In this document: one piece after another, positions 9,294 through 17,736 of the stretch
Layout of the letters: the number at the start of each line of letters is the position of its first letter
Numbering within the stretch: the first letter of the stretch is position 1
Assembly (NCBI RefSeq): GCF_900113445.1
Contig: NZ_FOPJ01000003.1
Location: 1-64,000 of the forward strand
Direction of reading: 5' to 3'
DNA length: 64,000 bases
DNA from: Corynebacterium spheniscorum
Lineage (GTDB): Bacteria; Actinomycetota; Actinomycetes; Mycobacteriales; Mycobacteriaceae
Made by a program: the position numbers and the translations under genes
The notes under the pieces: model-generated
The model's input: only the letters and a program-made list of their open reading frames with translations
The model's database searches: none
What the model was told of the DNA's origin: nothing

Positions 9294-9678
9294 ACTCTCA
9301 ACCATGGCACCGAGTGAGCTAGTGCGCAAGGGTCAAAATATGTGATGCGCTGGGAAAACAGCATAAGACAAGGTCGCTACCCAGCAAGGGGGATACATGG
9401 GGGTAGTTATTGTTTGATCGGTTACCCCCAATGCGCGGTTGAGCCTGTCTGATGTGTCCCTAGATTGCTCTCTAAGGAATTAAAGAAGCATGCAATCTTC
9501 AGTGCGCATCTGCAAGGAATTCCAGGCGGCAGGATTCCTTAGCGGACGAAAGTCTCATTGAGAGGAGACTTCCCGCCTCTATGGCAGAAGACGTGTCTAA
9601 TGGATTTAAGGACCCCACAAGATCGCGACATACCCAGAGGCCTTAATGAGGAGTAATCCGTGGAGGCTTCGCGGATAG
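9294..9678. other. Long structured intergenic region upstream of the nucleoside hydrolase operon
   Basis: About 385 bases without a credible gene. It holds an inverted repeat GGGGGTA/TACCCCC (9399-9405 and 9423-9429). It also holds AAGGAAT twice (9474-9480, 9514-9520) and the complementary ATTCCTT once (9534-9540), so two arms could compete for one partner. A GAGAGG/CCTCT pairing lies near 9560-9580. The region may be the leader and operator zone of the hydrolase-MFS operon (minus strand), or encode a small RNA; no known riboswitch was recognised. Confidence 0.45.
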
Positions 9679-10131
9679 TTAGTGGCGCTGCTGTCGGCGC
9701 ATGAGCCGGATCTCGGATTCGAAGTCCTCGGCAGATTCGAAGGATTTATATACCGAGGCGAAGCGTAAATAGGCGACCTCGTCGAGTTCGCGTAGCGGGT
9801 CGAGGATTGCCAGGCCGATCTCATTGGCAGGTACTTGGGAGCTGCCGTGGCTTCGAACGGTCTCTTCTACTTCTTGGGCTAGGCGTTTAAGCGCATCATC
9901 GGTAACGTGCCGGCCCTGGCAGGCACGGCTTACGCCGCGGATGACTTTCTCGCGGCTAAAGGGTTCGGTGACCCCATTGCGTTTCACGACAAGAAGGACG
10001 GCTTTCTCTACGGTGGTAAAGCGGCCTAGGCATTCGCTGCATTCTCGACGTCGGCGAATCGCGGTGCCGCCGTCTACGACGCGCGAATCAATCACGCGGG
10101 ATTGATCGTGGTGGCAAAACGGGCAGTACAT
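9679..10131 (-). CDS. nrdR: Transcriptional repressor NrdR
   Basis: A 150-residue NrdR, the ATP/dATP-sensing repressor of ribonucleotide reductase genes. The N-terminal zinc ribbon has CPFC at residues 3-6 and CSEC near 31-34, followed by the ATP-cone domain ([16 protein letters not shown] onward). Length is typical. It lies downstream of divS on the same strand, the conserved lexA-divS-nrdR arrangement of corynebacteria and mycobacteria. An AGGCG ribosome binding site precedes the ATG. Confidence 0.96.
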   Translation of the reverse strand: MYCPFCHHDQSRVIDSRVVDGGTAIRRRRECSECLGRFTTVEKAVLLVVKRNGVTEPFSREKVIRGVSRACQGRHVTDDALKRLAQEVEETVRSHGSSQVPANEIGLAILDPLRELDEVAYLRFASVYKSFESAEDFESEIRLMRRQQRH

Positions 10132-10290
10132 ATCGCCTCATCTTTTCTTCAAGCTACGCGGATAAGTGGAGTTCGAAAACCTCGGGGCTTGGCTACAGAA
10201 CTGCGGCGTGTGAAGGTTCTATAACCGATACCTGCGCTTGGCTCTGAGCGTCTGCCTAGTCTAGCGCGGCTAGCCTCTTGGAAAGGCGAA

Positions 10291-10317
10291 ACCCCGGCCA
10301 CGCTAGGCGGCCGGGGT
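10291..10317 (-). terminator. Hairpin after divS
   Basis: A 9-bp GC stem (ACCCCGGCC / GGCCGGGGT) lies just downstream of the divS stop on the minus strand, without a strong U-run. It may attenuate rather than fully separate divS from nrdR. Confidence 0.5.
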
Positions 10318-10328
10318 GAGTTGGGCTG

Positions 10329-10667
10329 TTAGGGGGTAGATAGGTTGGCGACCGAGCTATAGAACTCAGTGCCGGTAAGTGGGGCTTCTTGAGGTGTGGT
10401 GAGCATTGCTGCTCCACCGACAAGCAAACCGAACACGGCCCCAAGAGCGATGATTTTGGTTCTTTGAGATGCAGCCGCATCCGGGTTCGAATGGATGGCC
10501 TCACCGTAGTTTTGTGCGGAGTGAGTATCGATGGTTCGAACGCCATAGTTTTCTGCGGCATTGTGCTGTGGAAGCGCTGGCTCCCACACTGCTGCGGCGG
10601 GAACTACACGTACGTCCTGCAAACGTGCAGCCTGCGAGAATGGACGCGAAGCTAATGGGGTACTCAT
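10329..10667 (-). CDS. divS: DivS-like SOS cell-division suppressor
   Basis: A 112-residue protein starting at the ATG with a GGAAAGGAG ribosome binding site upstream. It has a polar N-terminal region of about 70 residues, one hydrophobic segment (IIALGAVFGLLVGGAAML) and a short C-terminal tail after the membrane. Its place between lexA (divergent) and nrdR is that of C. glutamicum divS and M. tuberculosis Rv2719c, the SOS-induced division suppressor and cell-wall hydrolase. No LysM domain follows the membrane segment here, so a hydrolase role is unsupported. Assignment rests mainly on synteny, topology and the SOS-like boxes upstream. Confidence 0.7.
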   Translation of the reverse strand: MSTPLASRPFSQAARLQDVRVVPAAAVWEPALPQHNAAENYGVRTIDTHSAQNYGEAIHSNPDAAASQRTKIIALGAVFGLLVGGAAMLTTPQEAPLTGTEFYSSVANLSTP

Positions 10668-10738
10668 AACGCTCCTTTCCGAGCTAATCAATTTGGTCCC
10701 TACCCTAACGTCGAGGTGGGGTCACGACTGCCATTGTA

Positions 10739-10890
10739 TAGAACACTCATTCGCAAAGACAAACATCAAGGTAGAGCACATGTTCGACTAACTTGGGAAC
10801 CGATTCGCACATAGCAAACGTCTAAGTATCGAACGGTTCAGACCGACACACCACTCAAGCCATATTCGAAGGAGTCGAACACTCGTGTTA
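10739..10890. promoter_or_regulatory. SOS-box-like sites in the divS-lexA intergenic region
   Basis: Three sites resemble the actinobacterial LexA box TCGAACA-N3-GTTCGA. TAGAGCACATGTTCGA at 10772-10787 matches 11 of 13 fixed positions when read on the minus strand. TAGAACACTCATTCGC lies at 10739-10754, and TCGAACACTCGTGTTA at 10875-10890. A TATAAAT at about 10929 could be the lexA -10. The first two lie on the divS side and the third on the lexA side, fitting LexA control of both genes. The 312-base intergenic region holds no other gene. Confidence 0.6.
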
Positions 10891-10979
10891 CCCTCGAGAA
10901 CAGAAAGCGGAAGATCCATTCCCCTTGCTGTATAAATTGCGTATCCTGCCCTCAGTGACCTTTTGAAGGAGCCTCAACT

Positions 10980-11705
10980 ATGACTACGGAACAGCCGGAA
11001 AAGCGTCGCGGACCGGGACGGCCGCGCGGCTCGATTAAACCTGATATCAATAACCTGACGGAACGCCAGCGTCGCATCCTGGAAGTTATCCAGGACGCCA
11101 TCGTGTTGCGTGGTTATCCGCCGAGCATCCGTGAAATCGGCGATGCCACCGGACTTCTCTCCACCTCTTCGGTGGCCTACCAGCTCAAGGAGCTAGAGAA
11201 GAAGGGCTTCCTACGCCGCGACCCGAAGAAGCCGCGCGCAGTGGATGTCCGCCATCTTCCTCCGCACCTGACCAAGAAGAAGACCACCGGGCGCAAGCCG
11301 ACACGCTTCGATGTGCCGGATAATGCAGCCTCTGCCCGCTATGTCCCCTTGGTCGGCAGCATCGCGGCTGGGAATCCGATCCTGGCGGAACAGAACATTG
11401 ATGAGTACTTCCCGCTCCCCTCCCCGTTGGTTGGTGAAGGCGATGTATTCCTCCTCAATGTTGTCGGCCATTCCATGAAGGACGCCGGCATTCTTGATGG
11501 CGACCAGGTGGTCATCCGTTCCCAGCCAGTAGCCGAGGAGGGTGAGTTCGTCGCCGCGATGATCGATGGTGAAGCTACCGTCAAGGAGTTCCATCGGGAT
11601 GCCAGTGGCGTGTGGCTCTTGCCCCATAATGATGCCTTCTCCCCGATCCCGGGCGATGAAGCGGAAATTCTCGGAAAGGTAGTTTCCCTGGTTCGCAAGT
11701 TCTAG
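10980..11705 (+). CDS. lexA: SOS repressor LexA
   Basis: A 241-residue LexA. The winged helix-turn-helix spans about residues 25-90 ([13 protein letters not shown]). The self-cleavage bond is Ala130-Gly131 (SIAAGNP), with catalytic Ser165 (GHSMKD) and Lys202 (EATVKEF); the spacings of 35 and 37 residues equal those in E. coli LexA. It represses DNA-damage genes until RecA filament triggers autocleavage. A basic N-terminal arm ([11 protein letters not shown]) resembles an AT-hook and is usual in corynebacteria. GAAGGAG lies about 8 bases before the ATG. Confidence 0.97.
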   Translation: MTTEQPEKRRGPGRPRGSIKPDINNLTERQRRILEVIQDAIVLRGYPPSIREIGDATGLLSTSSVAYQLKELEKKGFLRRDPKKPRAVDVRHLPPHLTKKKTTGRKPTRFDVPDNAASARYVPLVGSIAAGNPILAEQNIDEYFPLPSPLVGEGDVFLLNVVGHSMKDAGILDGDQVVIRSQPVAEEGEFVAAMIDGEATVKEFHRDASGVWLLPHNDAFSPIPGDEAEILGKVVSLVRKF

Positions 11706-12029
11706 GGTCTCCCCTCACCCCCCGGAGAAAGAGGCTCTCTCCGGGGCGTGACCAGCACTACCCCCATTTTTGGTTGATTCCGAAATCGCCCGAAAAATCT
11801 CAGCGGATTCTGTAAACGGACATTGAAAGTCCGTCTCACCTGCCCATATGGGAAGAATCAGGCGGATTATTTACGCCCGAGACCAAAGAAACACAGGTCT
11901 CGGGCGTTTCCCACGCCCGATTCCGTGGGATACTGGGGAACCAAAGCGCTTAATGCGAGCGTTAAGCAGCTTGAACCCCAAATTGTGTAAAGCACCCATA
12001 AAGCACATCTTTAGTCCTCAAGGAGTCCT
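11706..12029 (+). other. lexA-sugR intergenic region with three hairpins and a dyad
   Basis: About 324 bases without a gene. A 9-bp stem at 11720-11746 (CCCCGGAGA/TCTCCGGGG) lies 15 bases after lexA and probably terminates it. A short ACGGAC/GTCCGT hairpin lies near 11816-11834. A perfect 12-bp stem at 11873-11907 (ACGCCCGAGACC/GGTCTCGGGCGT) is followed by TTCCC. A dyad GCTTAA/TTAAGC lies near 11949-11967, about 60 bases before sugR, where an operator could sit. Which hairpin ends lexA and which belongs to a sugR leader cannot be told by reading. Confidence 0.55.
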
Positions 12030-12812
12030 ATGTACGCCGAGGAACGCCGACGACAAATAGCTTCATTGACTGCTGTCGAAGGCCGCGTCAATGTCACTGA
12101 ACTAGCCCAAAAATTCGATGTCACTGCCGAAACCATTCGCCGTGACCTCGCAGTATTAGACCGGGAAGGCATCGTCCACCGCGTCCACGGTGGCGCAGTT
12201 GCTAGCCAGTCCTTCCAGACCACTGAGCTCAGCCTGGACACCCGTCTGCGTTCAGCGTCGACGGCGAAGTCTGCGATCGCTCGTGCCGCACTGAATTATC
12301 TTCCCGATGTTCAAGGAGGCATGTTCTTAGATGCCGGTACCACGACCACTGCTTTAGCCAATCTCATTGCCGAGCAGCCTCATGCTCGCCAGTGGTCGAT
12401 TGTTACTAACTGCCTTCCCATCGCATTGAATCTTGCGAACGCCGGGCTAACCGAAGTGCAGCTACTAGGCGGTAGTGTCCGCTCCATTACCCAGGCTGTA
12501 GTTGGCGATATTGCGCTGCGCACAATGGCCCTGATGCGTGCCGATGTTGCTTTTATCGGAACCAATGCGCTGACCTTGGATCATGGTTTGTCCACCGCGG
12601 ATGCTCAGGAAGCAGCCATGAAGTCCGCAATGGTCACCAATGCCCACAAGGTCGTGGTGCTCTGTGACTCCACCAAGATGGGCAATGATTATTTAGTCAG
12701 CTTCGCCAGCGTTGATGATATTGACGTGGTGATTACTGACTCGAATGCCCCGGAATCCTTTGTTCGGGCATTACGCGACCGCGACGTTGATGTTGTTGTC
12801 GCACCAGATTAA
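12030..12812 (+). CDS. sugR: DeoR-family sugar regulator SugR
   Basis: A 260-residue DeoR-type repressor. The N-terminal helix-turn-helix (RRQIASLTAVEGRVNVTELAQKFDV, about residues 5-30, then TIRRDLAVL) is followed by a sugar-phosphate isomerase-like effector domain (DAGTTTTALA, GTNALTLDHGLST). In C. glutamicum the gene at this position, next to ptsI, is SugR, which represses the PTS genes and relieves repression on sensing fructose or glucose phosphates. AAGGAG lies 6 bases before the ATG. It ends at a terminator and converges with ptsI. Confidence 0.88.
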   Translation: MYAEERRRQIASLTAVEGRVNVTELAQKFDVTAETIRRDLAVLDREGIVHRVHGGAVASQSFQTTELSLDTRLRSASTAKSAIARAALNYLPDVQGGMFLDAGTTTTALANLIAEQPHARQWSIVTNCLPIALNLANAGLTEVQLLGGSVRSITQAVVGDIALRTMALMRADVAFIGTNALTLDHGLSTADAQEAAMKSAMVTNAHKVVVLCDSTKMGNDYLVSFASVDDIDVVITDSNAPESFVRALRDRDVDVVVAPD

Positions 12813-12860
12813 ATAGCAGTACCCCGCTCAGAGCTTCAGCTAGCGCTGAGCAAGAGATAA

Positions 12861-12892
12861 AGCCCGAGACCGCGGTAACGCCGGCTCGGGCT
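12861..12892 (+). terminator. Terminator of sugR
   Basis: The stem AGCCCGAG/CTCGGGCT, with a GC-rich loop that may pair further, is followed by TTAGTTTTGTG on the plus strand. Confidence 0.7.
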
Positions 12893-12926
12893 TTAGTTTT
12901 GTGTCGAGGAACTCGAATGAAAAGAA

Positions 12927-12965
12927 AAGCTCCCCGTCTGCCCTACTGAGGCGTGCGGGGAGCTT
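12927..12965 (-). terminator. Terminator of ptsI
   Basis: The stem AAGCTCCCCG/CGGGGAGCTT reads into TTTTCTTTTC on the minus strand, 36 bases past the ptsI stop. Confidence 0.8.
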
Positions 12966-13000
12966 AACTGCTTGGGCGCTAAAGGCACCTAGGTGGCGAT

Positions 13001-14692
13001 TTAAGCACCAAGGATGCCACGAACTGCCTCCCGGGCTTCCGGTGCGGATTCAGCCGAGAGCGCAGCCACAGCGGCCTTCTGGCAAAGAATCAAGTCAACG
13101 GCGGCTAGCTGGGCACCAACACCTGCGATAGCGGTGGAAGCACAAGACAGCGAATCCACGCCAAGCCCGGTGAGCACGCAGGCGAGGTGAGGATCAGCAG
13201 CAGCTTCACCACACACGCCAACAGGCGTGCCGGTGGCTTTACCTTCATTGCAGGTCTGCTGGATCAGACGCAGCACTGCCGGCTGCCAGGGGTCAGTCAG
13301 GTAAGCCAGCTGCGGGCTCATGCGGTCAGCGGCCATGGTGTACTGGGTGAGGTCGTTGGTACCGATGGACACGAAGTCCAGGTGCGGCATGATCTTATCG
13401 GCCATCAAAGCGGCCGCGGGAACCTCGATCATGGCGCCAGCAATGAGGTTGCGTTCGCGACACAAGCCAGCAAACCACTTGGCCTCACGAGTGGTGGCAA
13501 CCATCGGGGCCATCACCCAGGTGGGTGCATGCTCATCGCGGCCGAGACGCTCAGATGCCATCGCGATGGCATCAAGCTGACGGGTCAGCAGAGCTTCATT
13601 ATCGCGAGCGATACGAAGACCACGGACACCCAACGCCGGGTTTTCTTCTTCCTTCATATTTGCGAAGGCAACCGGCTTATCGGAGCCGGCGTCGAGAGAA
13701 CGCACAACAACCTTGGAGTGCGGGAAAGCGCGCAATACCTTTTCGTAGATATCTGCTTGCTCTTCCACGCTGGGTTCTTCGGTGGCAGATAGGAAGCACA
13801 GCTCGGTGCGGAACAGGCCCACACCTTCAGCTTCGGTATCAGCTGCCAAGCGGGCGGCGTTGCCATCTTGAACATTGGCGAGCAATTGGACGCGGTGGCC
13901 GTCTTTGGTCTGGGCGGGGCCACGCCACTGTGCGACCTTTTCTGCCTTGGCCTGGTAATCCGCAACCATGCGCTGGGATTCTTCGGGGTCTGCGCCAATA
14001 GCAACAGTGCCCATGGAGCCATCCACGAGGACCGGCTCGTCGGCCGGAAGGTCACGAAGCTTGGCGCCGATGGCGACAATGCAAGGCAGGTTCAGCTGGC
14101 GCGCGATGATCGCGGTGTGGCTGGTGGGTCCACCAAGTTCGGTGACCAAGGCGACGAATTGGTCAGTATCCAAGGTGGCGGTATCAGCCGGGGAGAGGTC
14201 GTCCGCGAAGAGCACCGAGGGACCATCAACACTGGGTAGGCCGGGTTCCGGTTCACCGCGGAGTTCAGCGATCACGCGGTCACGGATATCTTTGAGGTCC
14301 GTGGTGCGTTCCGCCATGATGCCACCGGCTTGTTCAAACATGGTGACAAACTTGTCGGTGGCGCTAACCACTGCGAAGTCGGCGGGGTGGCCGCCCTTCA
14401 CATTGCGGCGGACCGTCTTGCGCCAACCACGGTCGCGGACCATGCCGGCAGTGGCGGTAAGCACTTCTGCGGCTGGGCCTTCTGCGCGGGAGGCACGCTC
14501 ATCCAAGCGGGCGGCTACCGTGTCAGCGGCGTTGGTGAAGCGTTCAAACTCCGCATCGCGGTTTTCTTCGGCAATATTTTGACCCGATTGGGGTAATTCG
14601 GGGCGCGGCCGAATCCACACGGCCGGAGCATAAGCGATTCCCGCTACAACTCCGGTTCCCTTTACGGTGGTGCCCTGGGACTGTTGTTCCAT
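13001..14692 (-). CDS. ptsI: PTS enzyme I
   Basis: A 563-residue phosphoenolpyruvate-protein phosphotransferase, the first cytosolic step of all PTS sugar uptake. The phosphorylated histidine lies in GGPTSHTAIIAR, and the PEP-binding TIM barrel includes FRTELCFL and GTNDLTQY. The C-terminal Cys of GVCGEAAADP is present. Length is normal. It is transcribed away from fruK and toward sugR, with about 240 bases between ptsI and fruK that should carry both promoters and SugR control. Its partner HPr is encoded nearby at 15.99 kb. Confidence 0.97.
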   Translation of the reverse strand: MEQQSQGTTVKGTGVVAGIAYAPAVWIRPRPELPQSGQNIAEENRDAEFERFTNAADTVAARLDERASRAEGPAAEVLTATAGMVRDRGWRKTVRRNVKGGHPADFAVVSATDKFVTMFEQAGGIMAERTTDLKDIRDRVIAELRGEPEPGLPSVDGPSVLFADDLSPADTATLDTDQFVALVTELGGPTSHTAIIARQLNLPCIVAIGAKLRDLPADEPVLVDGSMGTVAIGADPEESQRMVADYQAKAEKVAQWRGPAQTKDGHRVQLLANVQDGNAARLAADTEAEGVGLFRTELCFLSATEEPSVEEQADIYEKVLRAFPHSKVVVRSLDAGSDKPVAFANMKEEENPALGVRGLRIARDNEALLTRQLDAIAMASERLGRDEHAPTWVMAPMVATTREAKWFAGLCRERNLIAGAMIEVPAAALMADKIMPHLDFVSIGTNDLTQYTMAADRMSPQLAYLTDPWQPAVLRLIQQTCNEGKATGTPVGVCGEAAADPHLACVLTGLGVDSLSCASTAIAGVGAQLAAVDLILCQKAAVAALSAESAPEAREAVRGILGA

Positions 14693-14934
14693 GGTGTGTA
14701 CCTACCTCACATGTTGACTAGTTCTCCTACCAGAGCACCACAAAATCAGACATCATGCAACGAAAGCCACAAACGATCATTGACATCCGGGCAGAAACGG
14801 GCAAGAATCCGTGAATAAAGCGCACTAATCGTGACTGACACCACCACAGTATCGCTGACTTGAGGTGCGATTAAGATACAACCGTGGTCGTTTTTGATCT
14901 CGAACTAAAACACCACATTTTCAACACCCAAGGA

Positions 14935-15921
14935 ATGGAACCCGGCTTCGTGATAGTCACTTTGACCCCGAACCCCAGTGTCGATATGACTCTGATGATG
15001 GACAGCGCGGTAGTCCCCGGTGGGGTGCACCGCACCAAGGACATCCAACGTGTTGCCGGCGGCAAAGGGATTAACGTTTCCCACGCGCTCCACCTCGCAC
15101 AGGCCACCACCCTGGCCTTATGCCCAGCCCAAAACGGCGACCCCTTTTTAAACCTCCTGCTCAAAGCCGGCATCCCCTTCGCCCACATCCCACTTGAAGA
15201 AGCAGTCCGGATTAACACCACCATCACCCAACCCGATGGGCTGACCACAAAGTTCAATGGTCCCGGCGCGGTGATTGATGACGCGACAAAAACAGAGATG
15301 GAATCCCTGCTGATTCGTAACGCGCAAGATGCGCAGTGGGTAGTGATGGCCGGCTCTTTACCCCCGGGGTTGCCGCAGGGGTGGTATTCCGAGATGATCG
15401 CGAAGCTTCGGCGGGAATCCGCGCGGACAAAAATTGCGGTGGATACCTCTGGTGAGGCGATGAAGATGCTGGCGGATGGTTCGCAGCCGGACCTTTTAAA
15501 ACCGAATGCTAAGGAATTAGGTCAGCTCACTGGTTTAGACGGTGATGGAATTGAGGCGGCCGCTAATGAGGGGAATTATTGGCCGGTAATTCGTGCCGCG
15601 GAATTACTTCGGACGCGTGGAATTTCCGAGGTATTAGTCACTCTCGGGCCTGCCGGTGCCGTGTTATTTGATGATTATGGGCGTTGGCTTGCGGTACCGC
15701 CGCCGGTGCAGGTGCGCTCCACTGTGGGTGCGGGGGACGCTGCGTTGGCTGGTTATCTTTTGGCTGATCAACGTGGGCTTAGCTCCCCAGAGAAGCTTCG
15801 CCATGCGGTGGCTTATGGTTCGGCTGCGGCTGGCCTTCCGGGCACTTTGTTCCCTAAGCCGACAGATGTGGATTTAGCGGCAACGGAGATTACTGATCTT
15901 TGTGGGTTATCTCGCCCTTGA
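14935..15921 (+). CDS. fruK: 1-phosphofructokinase
   Basis: A PfkB-family kinase of about 328 residues that converts fructose 1-phosphate to fructose 1,6-bisphosphate. It has TLTPNPSVD at the start, GGKGIN near residue 41, and the catalytic region VGAGDAALAGYLL near the C-terminus with the Asp base. The start is uncertain. ATG 14935 directly abuts AAGGA; GTG 14950 would give the usual family start (MIVTLTPNPS); GTG 14884 lies just after a TAAGAT and could be leaderless. The fructose PTS permease usually found after this gene is missing here. Codon choice also changes along the gene: C-ending in the first half, T/G/A-ending in the second. Confidence 0.9.
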   Translation: MEPGFVIVTLTPNPSVDMTLMMDSAVVPGGVHRTKDIQRVAGGKGINVSHALHLAQATTLALCPAQNGDPFLNLLLKAGIPFAHIPLEEAVRINTTITQPDGLTTKFNGPGAVIDDATKTEMESLLIRNAQDAQWVVMAGSLPPGLPQGWYSEMIAKLRRESARTKIAVDTSGEAMKMLADGSQPDLLKPNAKELGQLTGLDGDGIEAAANEGNYWPVIRAAELLRTRGISEVLVTLGPAGAVLFDDYGRWLAVPPPVQVRSTVGAGDAALAGYLLADQRGLSSPEKLRHAVAYGSAAAGLPGTLFPKPTDVDLAATEITDLCGLSRP

Positions 15922-15988
15922 TAGCGCCCTGTGCGATACTCCCTTTAGACTTAAGTAGATATTCCAACCGAAAGGAACGTGATTTTTC

Positions 15989-16255
15989 ATGGCTTCTAAG
16001 ACCGTGACTGTTGGCTCTGCAGTAGGCCTGCATGCCCGCCCCGCTTCCATCATCGCTGACGCCGCCGGCGAATACGATGATGACATCTTCCTCACCCTGG
16101 TGGGGTCCGATGAGGACGACGAGACTGATGCTGCCTCCTCGCTCATGATCATGGCTCTGGGTGCTGAGAAGGGTGATCAGGTCACCGTCACTTCGGATAA
16201 TGCCGAAGCCGTAGAAAAGATCGCTTCCCTGATTGAATCTGATCTGGACGCCTAA
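15989..16255 (+). CDS. ptsH: PTS phosphocarrier HPr
   Basis: An 88-residue HPr. The phosphorylated His15 is in GLHARPAS, and the regulatory-serine region is SSLMIMALGAEKG. It carries phosphate from EI to the EIIA domains, such as the EIIAB fusion at 60.6 kb. GAAAGGAACG lies about 9 bases before the ATG. It lies 67 bases after fruK on the same strand and ends at two hairpins. Confidence 0.97.
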   Translation: MASKTVTVGSAVGLHARPASIIADAAGEYDDDIFLTLVGSDEDDETDAASSLMIMALGAEKGDQVTVTSDNAEAVEKIASLIESDLDA

Positions 16256-16264
16256 GCTCCTGGC

Positions 16265-16284
16265 AGCCTAAAGATTTTTAGGCT
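16265..16284 (+). terminator. Small hairpin after ptsH
   Basis: AGCCTAAA/TTTAGGCT forms an 8-bp stem 10 bases past the ptsH stop, followed by TT and an A-run. It is weaker than the terminator just downstream. Confidence 0.5.
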
Positions 16285-16297
16285 TTAAAAAAATTTG

Positions 16298-16351
16298 ACG
16301 CCTGCTGGTTGTTCCCCACTTTGGTTGGGGGATCACAGCAGGCGTTATTTT
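16298..16351 (+). terminator. Main terminator of ptsH
   Basis: The stem ACGCCTGCTG/CAGCAGGCGT, with an inner pairing of CCCCA and TGGGG, is followed by TATTTTTC on the plus strand. It lies between convergent ptsH and the uracil permease. Confidence 0.8.
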
Positions 16352-16374
16352 TCTGCGCTCATAGGCGGTGGGAG

Positions 16375-17655
16375 TTAGAACTTGGCTTGTTGTCCTTCGC
16401 CGATGGTGATGTAGAGGCGCTTGAGGATCGGATAGCCAATGATGATGCCGATGGAACCCCACGCAATGCCTTCGAGCGTGATGCTGCCAACCTGGAGGCT
16501 GAGGTTACCAATACCGGCGATTAATGCGACCGCCGCGGCAGTGAGGTTTACGGGGTTATTGAAGTTGACCTTGTTGTCCTGCCAGATGCGGATACCCAGC
16601 ATGCCGATAAGGCCGTAGAGCACCATGGTGGCCCCGCCCAGCACGCCGGTGGGGATGGTGAAGATTAAGGCGCCGAATTTCGGGATGAAAGCTAGGACGA
16701 TGGCGGTGGCTGCTGCCACCCAATAGGCGGCGGTGGAGTACACCTTGGTTGCTGCCATAACACCAATATTTTCGGCGTAGGTGGTGGTACCGGAGCCACC
16801 GAAGCCACCGGCCAAGGTGGTGGCTAAACCGTCTGCGATAAGAGCATCACCGGTAAGACCGTCGAGGTCCCTGCGCGTCATTTCACTTACTGCTTTCACA
16901 TGGCCAATATTTTCGGCGATTAGGACAATGAGGACCGGTAGGGTCACCAGGATTGCTGAGGCGTGGAATTCGGGGCGGTGGAAAGTGGGGAAACCGATCC
17001 AGGCGGCTTCTTCAATGGTTTGGGCGGCGCTGGGGTCAAGGTTGCCTGTTAGTGCGGCGAATACCCAGCCGATCACTACCCCGATGAGGATGCCGAGACG
17101 AGAAACCATGCCGCGGCCGGCAACGGTGGCTAGCAGGATGGATACTAAGGTCACGCCGGCAACCAGTGGTTGGGCTTGGACATTGCCGGTGGCTGCGGGG
17201 GCGAGGTTAAGGCCAATGAGTGCCACGATCGAGCCGGTAACAGCTGGCGGCAAGACGGCGTCGATGACCCGTTTGCCCGCCATTTTGACGATCACACCCA
17301 CCAGGAGCAGCACCAGACCGGTGACGAAGACGCCGCCGATTTGGGCGCCAATACCGTGGGCTTGGCTGGCGGTCAGTGGAGCGATGAATGCAAAAGAGCT
17401 TCCCAAGTAACTGGGAAGCTTATTGCGGGTAATAACCAGGAAGAGAATGGTTCCCAAGCCGGAGAACAACAAGGTGGTGTTGACTGGGAACCCAGTTAGG
17501 GTCGGCACCAATAAGGTGGCACCGAACATGGCAATGACGTGTTGCATGCCGATGCCGATGGTGCGCGGCCAACTAAGCCTTTCTTCCGGGGCGACTACCG
17601 CGCCGGGCAGGATCTTCTTGCCGTCACCATGGACGGTCCATCCGAATATGCTCAC
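16375..17655 (-). CDS. uraA: Uracil permease (NCS2 family)
   Basis: A 426-residue nucleobase:cation symporter of the NCS2/UraA family with about 14 membrane segments. Family-typical stretches include GMQHVIAMFGATLLVP near residue 36, LIAENIGHVKAVSEM in the middle, and GGFGGSGTTTYAENIGVMAATKV toward the end. It would import uracil with protons. It stands alone, convergent with ptsH and downstream of hflX, but fits with the two nucleoside hydrolases in the window. Xanthine or other base specificity cannot be excluded. Confidence 0.88.
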   Translation of the reverse strand: MSIFGWTVHGDGKKILPGAVVAPEERLSWPRTIGIGMQHVIAMFGATLLVPTLTGFPVNTTLLFSGLGTILFLVITRNKLPSYLGSSFAFIAPLTASQAHGIGAQIGGVFVTGLVLLLVGVIVKMAGKRVIDAVLPPAVTGSIVALIGLNLAPAATGNVQAQPLVAGVTLVSILLATVAGRGMVSRLGILIGVVIGWVFAALTGNLDPSAAQTIEEAAWIGFPTFHRPEFHASAILVTLPVLIVLIAENIGHVKAVSEMTRRDLDGLTGDALIADGLATTLAGGFGGSGTTTYAENIGVMAATKVYSTAAYWVAAATAIVLAFIPKFGALIFTIPTGVLGGATMVLYGLIGMLGIRIWQDNKVNFNNPVNLTAAAVALIAGIGNLSLQVGSITLEGIAWGSIGIIIGYPILKRLYITIGEGQQAKF

Positions 17656-17690
17656 AAGGGCACATTATCTGCCCCTTGGCCTAGGAATAG

Positions 17691-17736
17691 AAAACTGGGC
17701 GCACCCCAATGAACAAAATAGGGGGTGCTCAGTTTT
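17691..17736 (-). terminator. Terminator of hflX overlapping its stop codon
   Basis: AAAACTGGGC...CACCCC pairs with GGGGTGC..CAGTTTT across an A-rich loop. The plus-strand right arm runs into the hflX stop codon. On the minus strand the arm ends in GTTTTC. The hairpin lies between hflX and uraA in the same direction. Confidence 0.65.
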
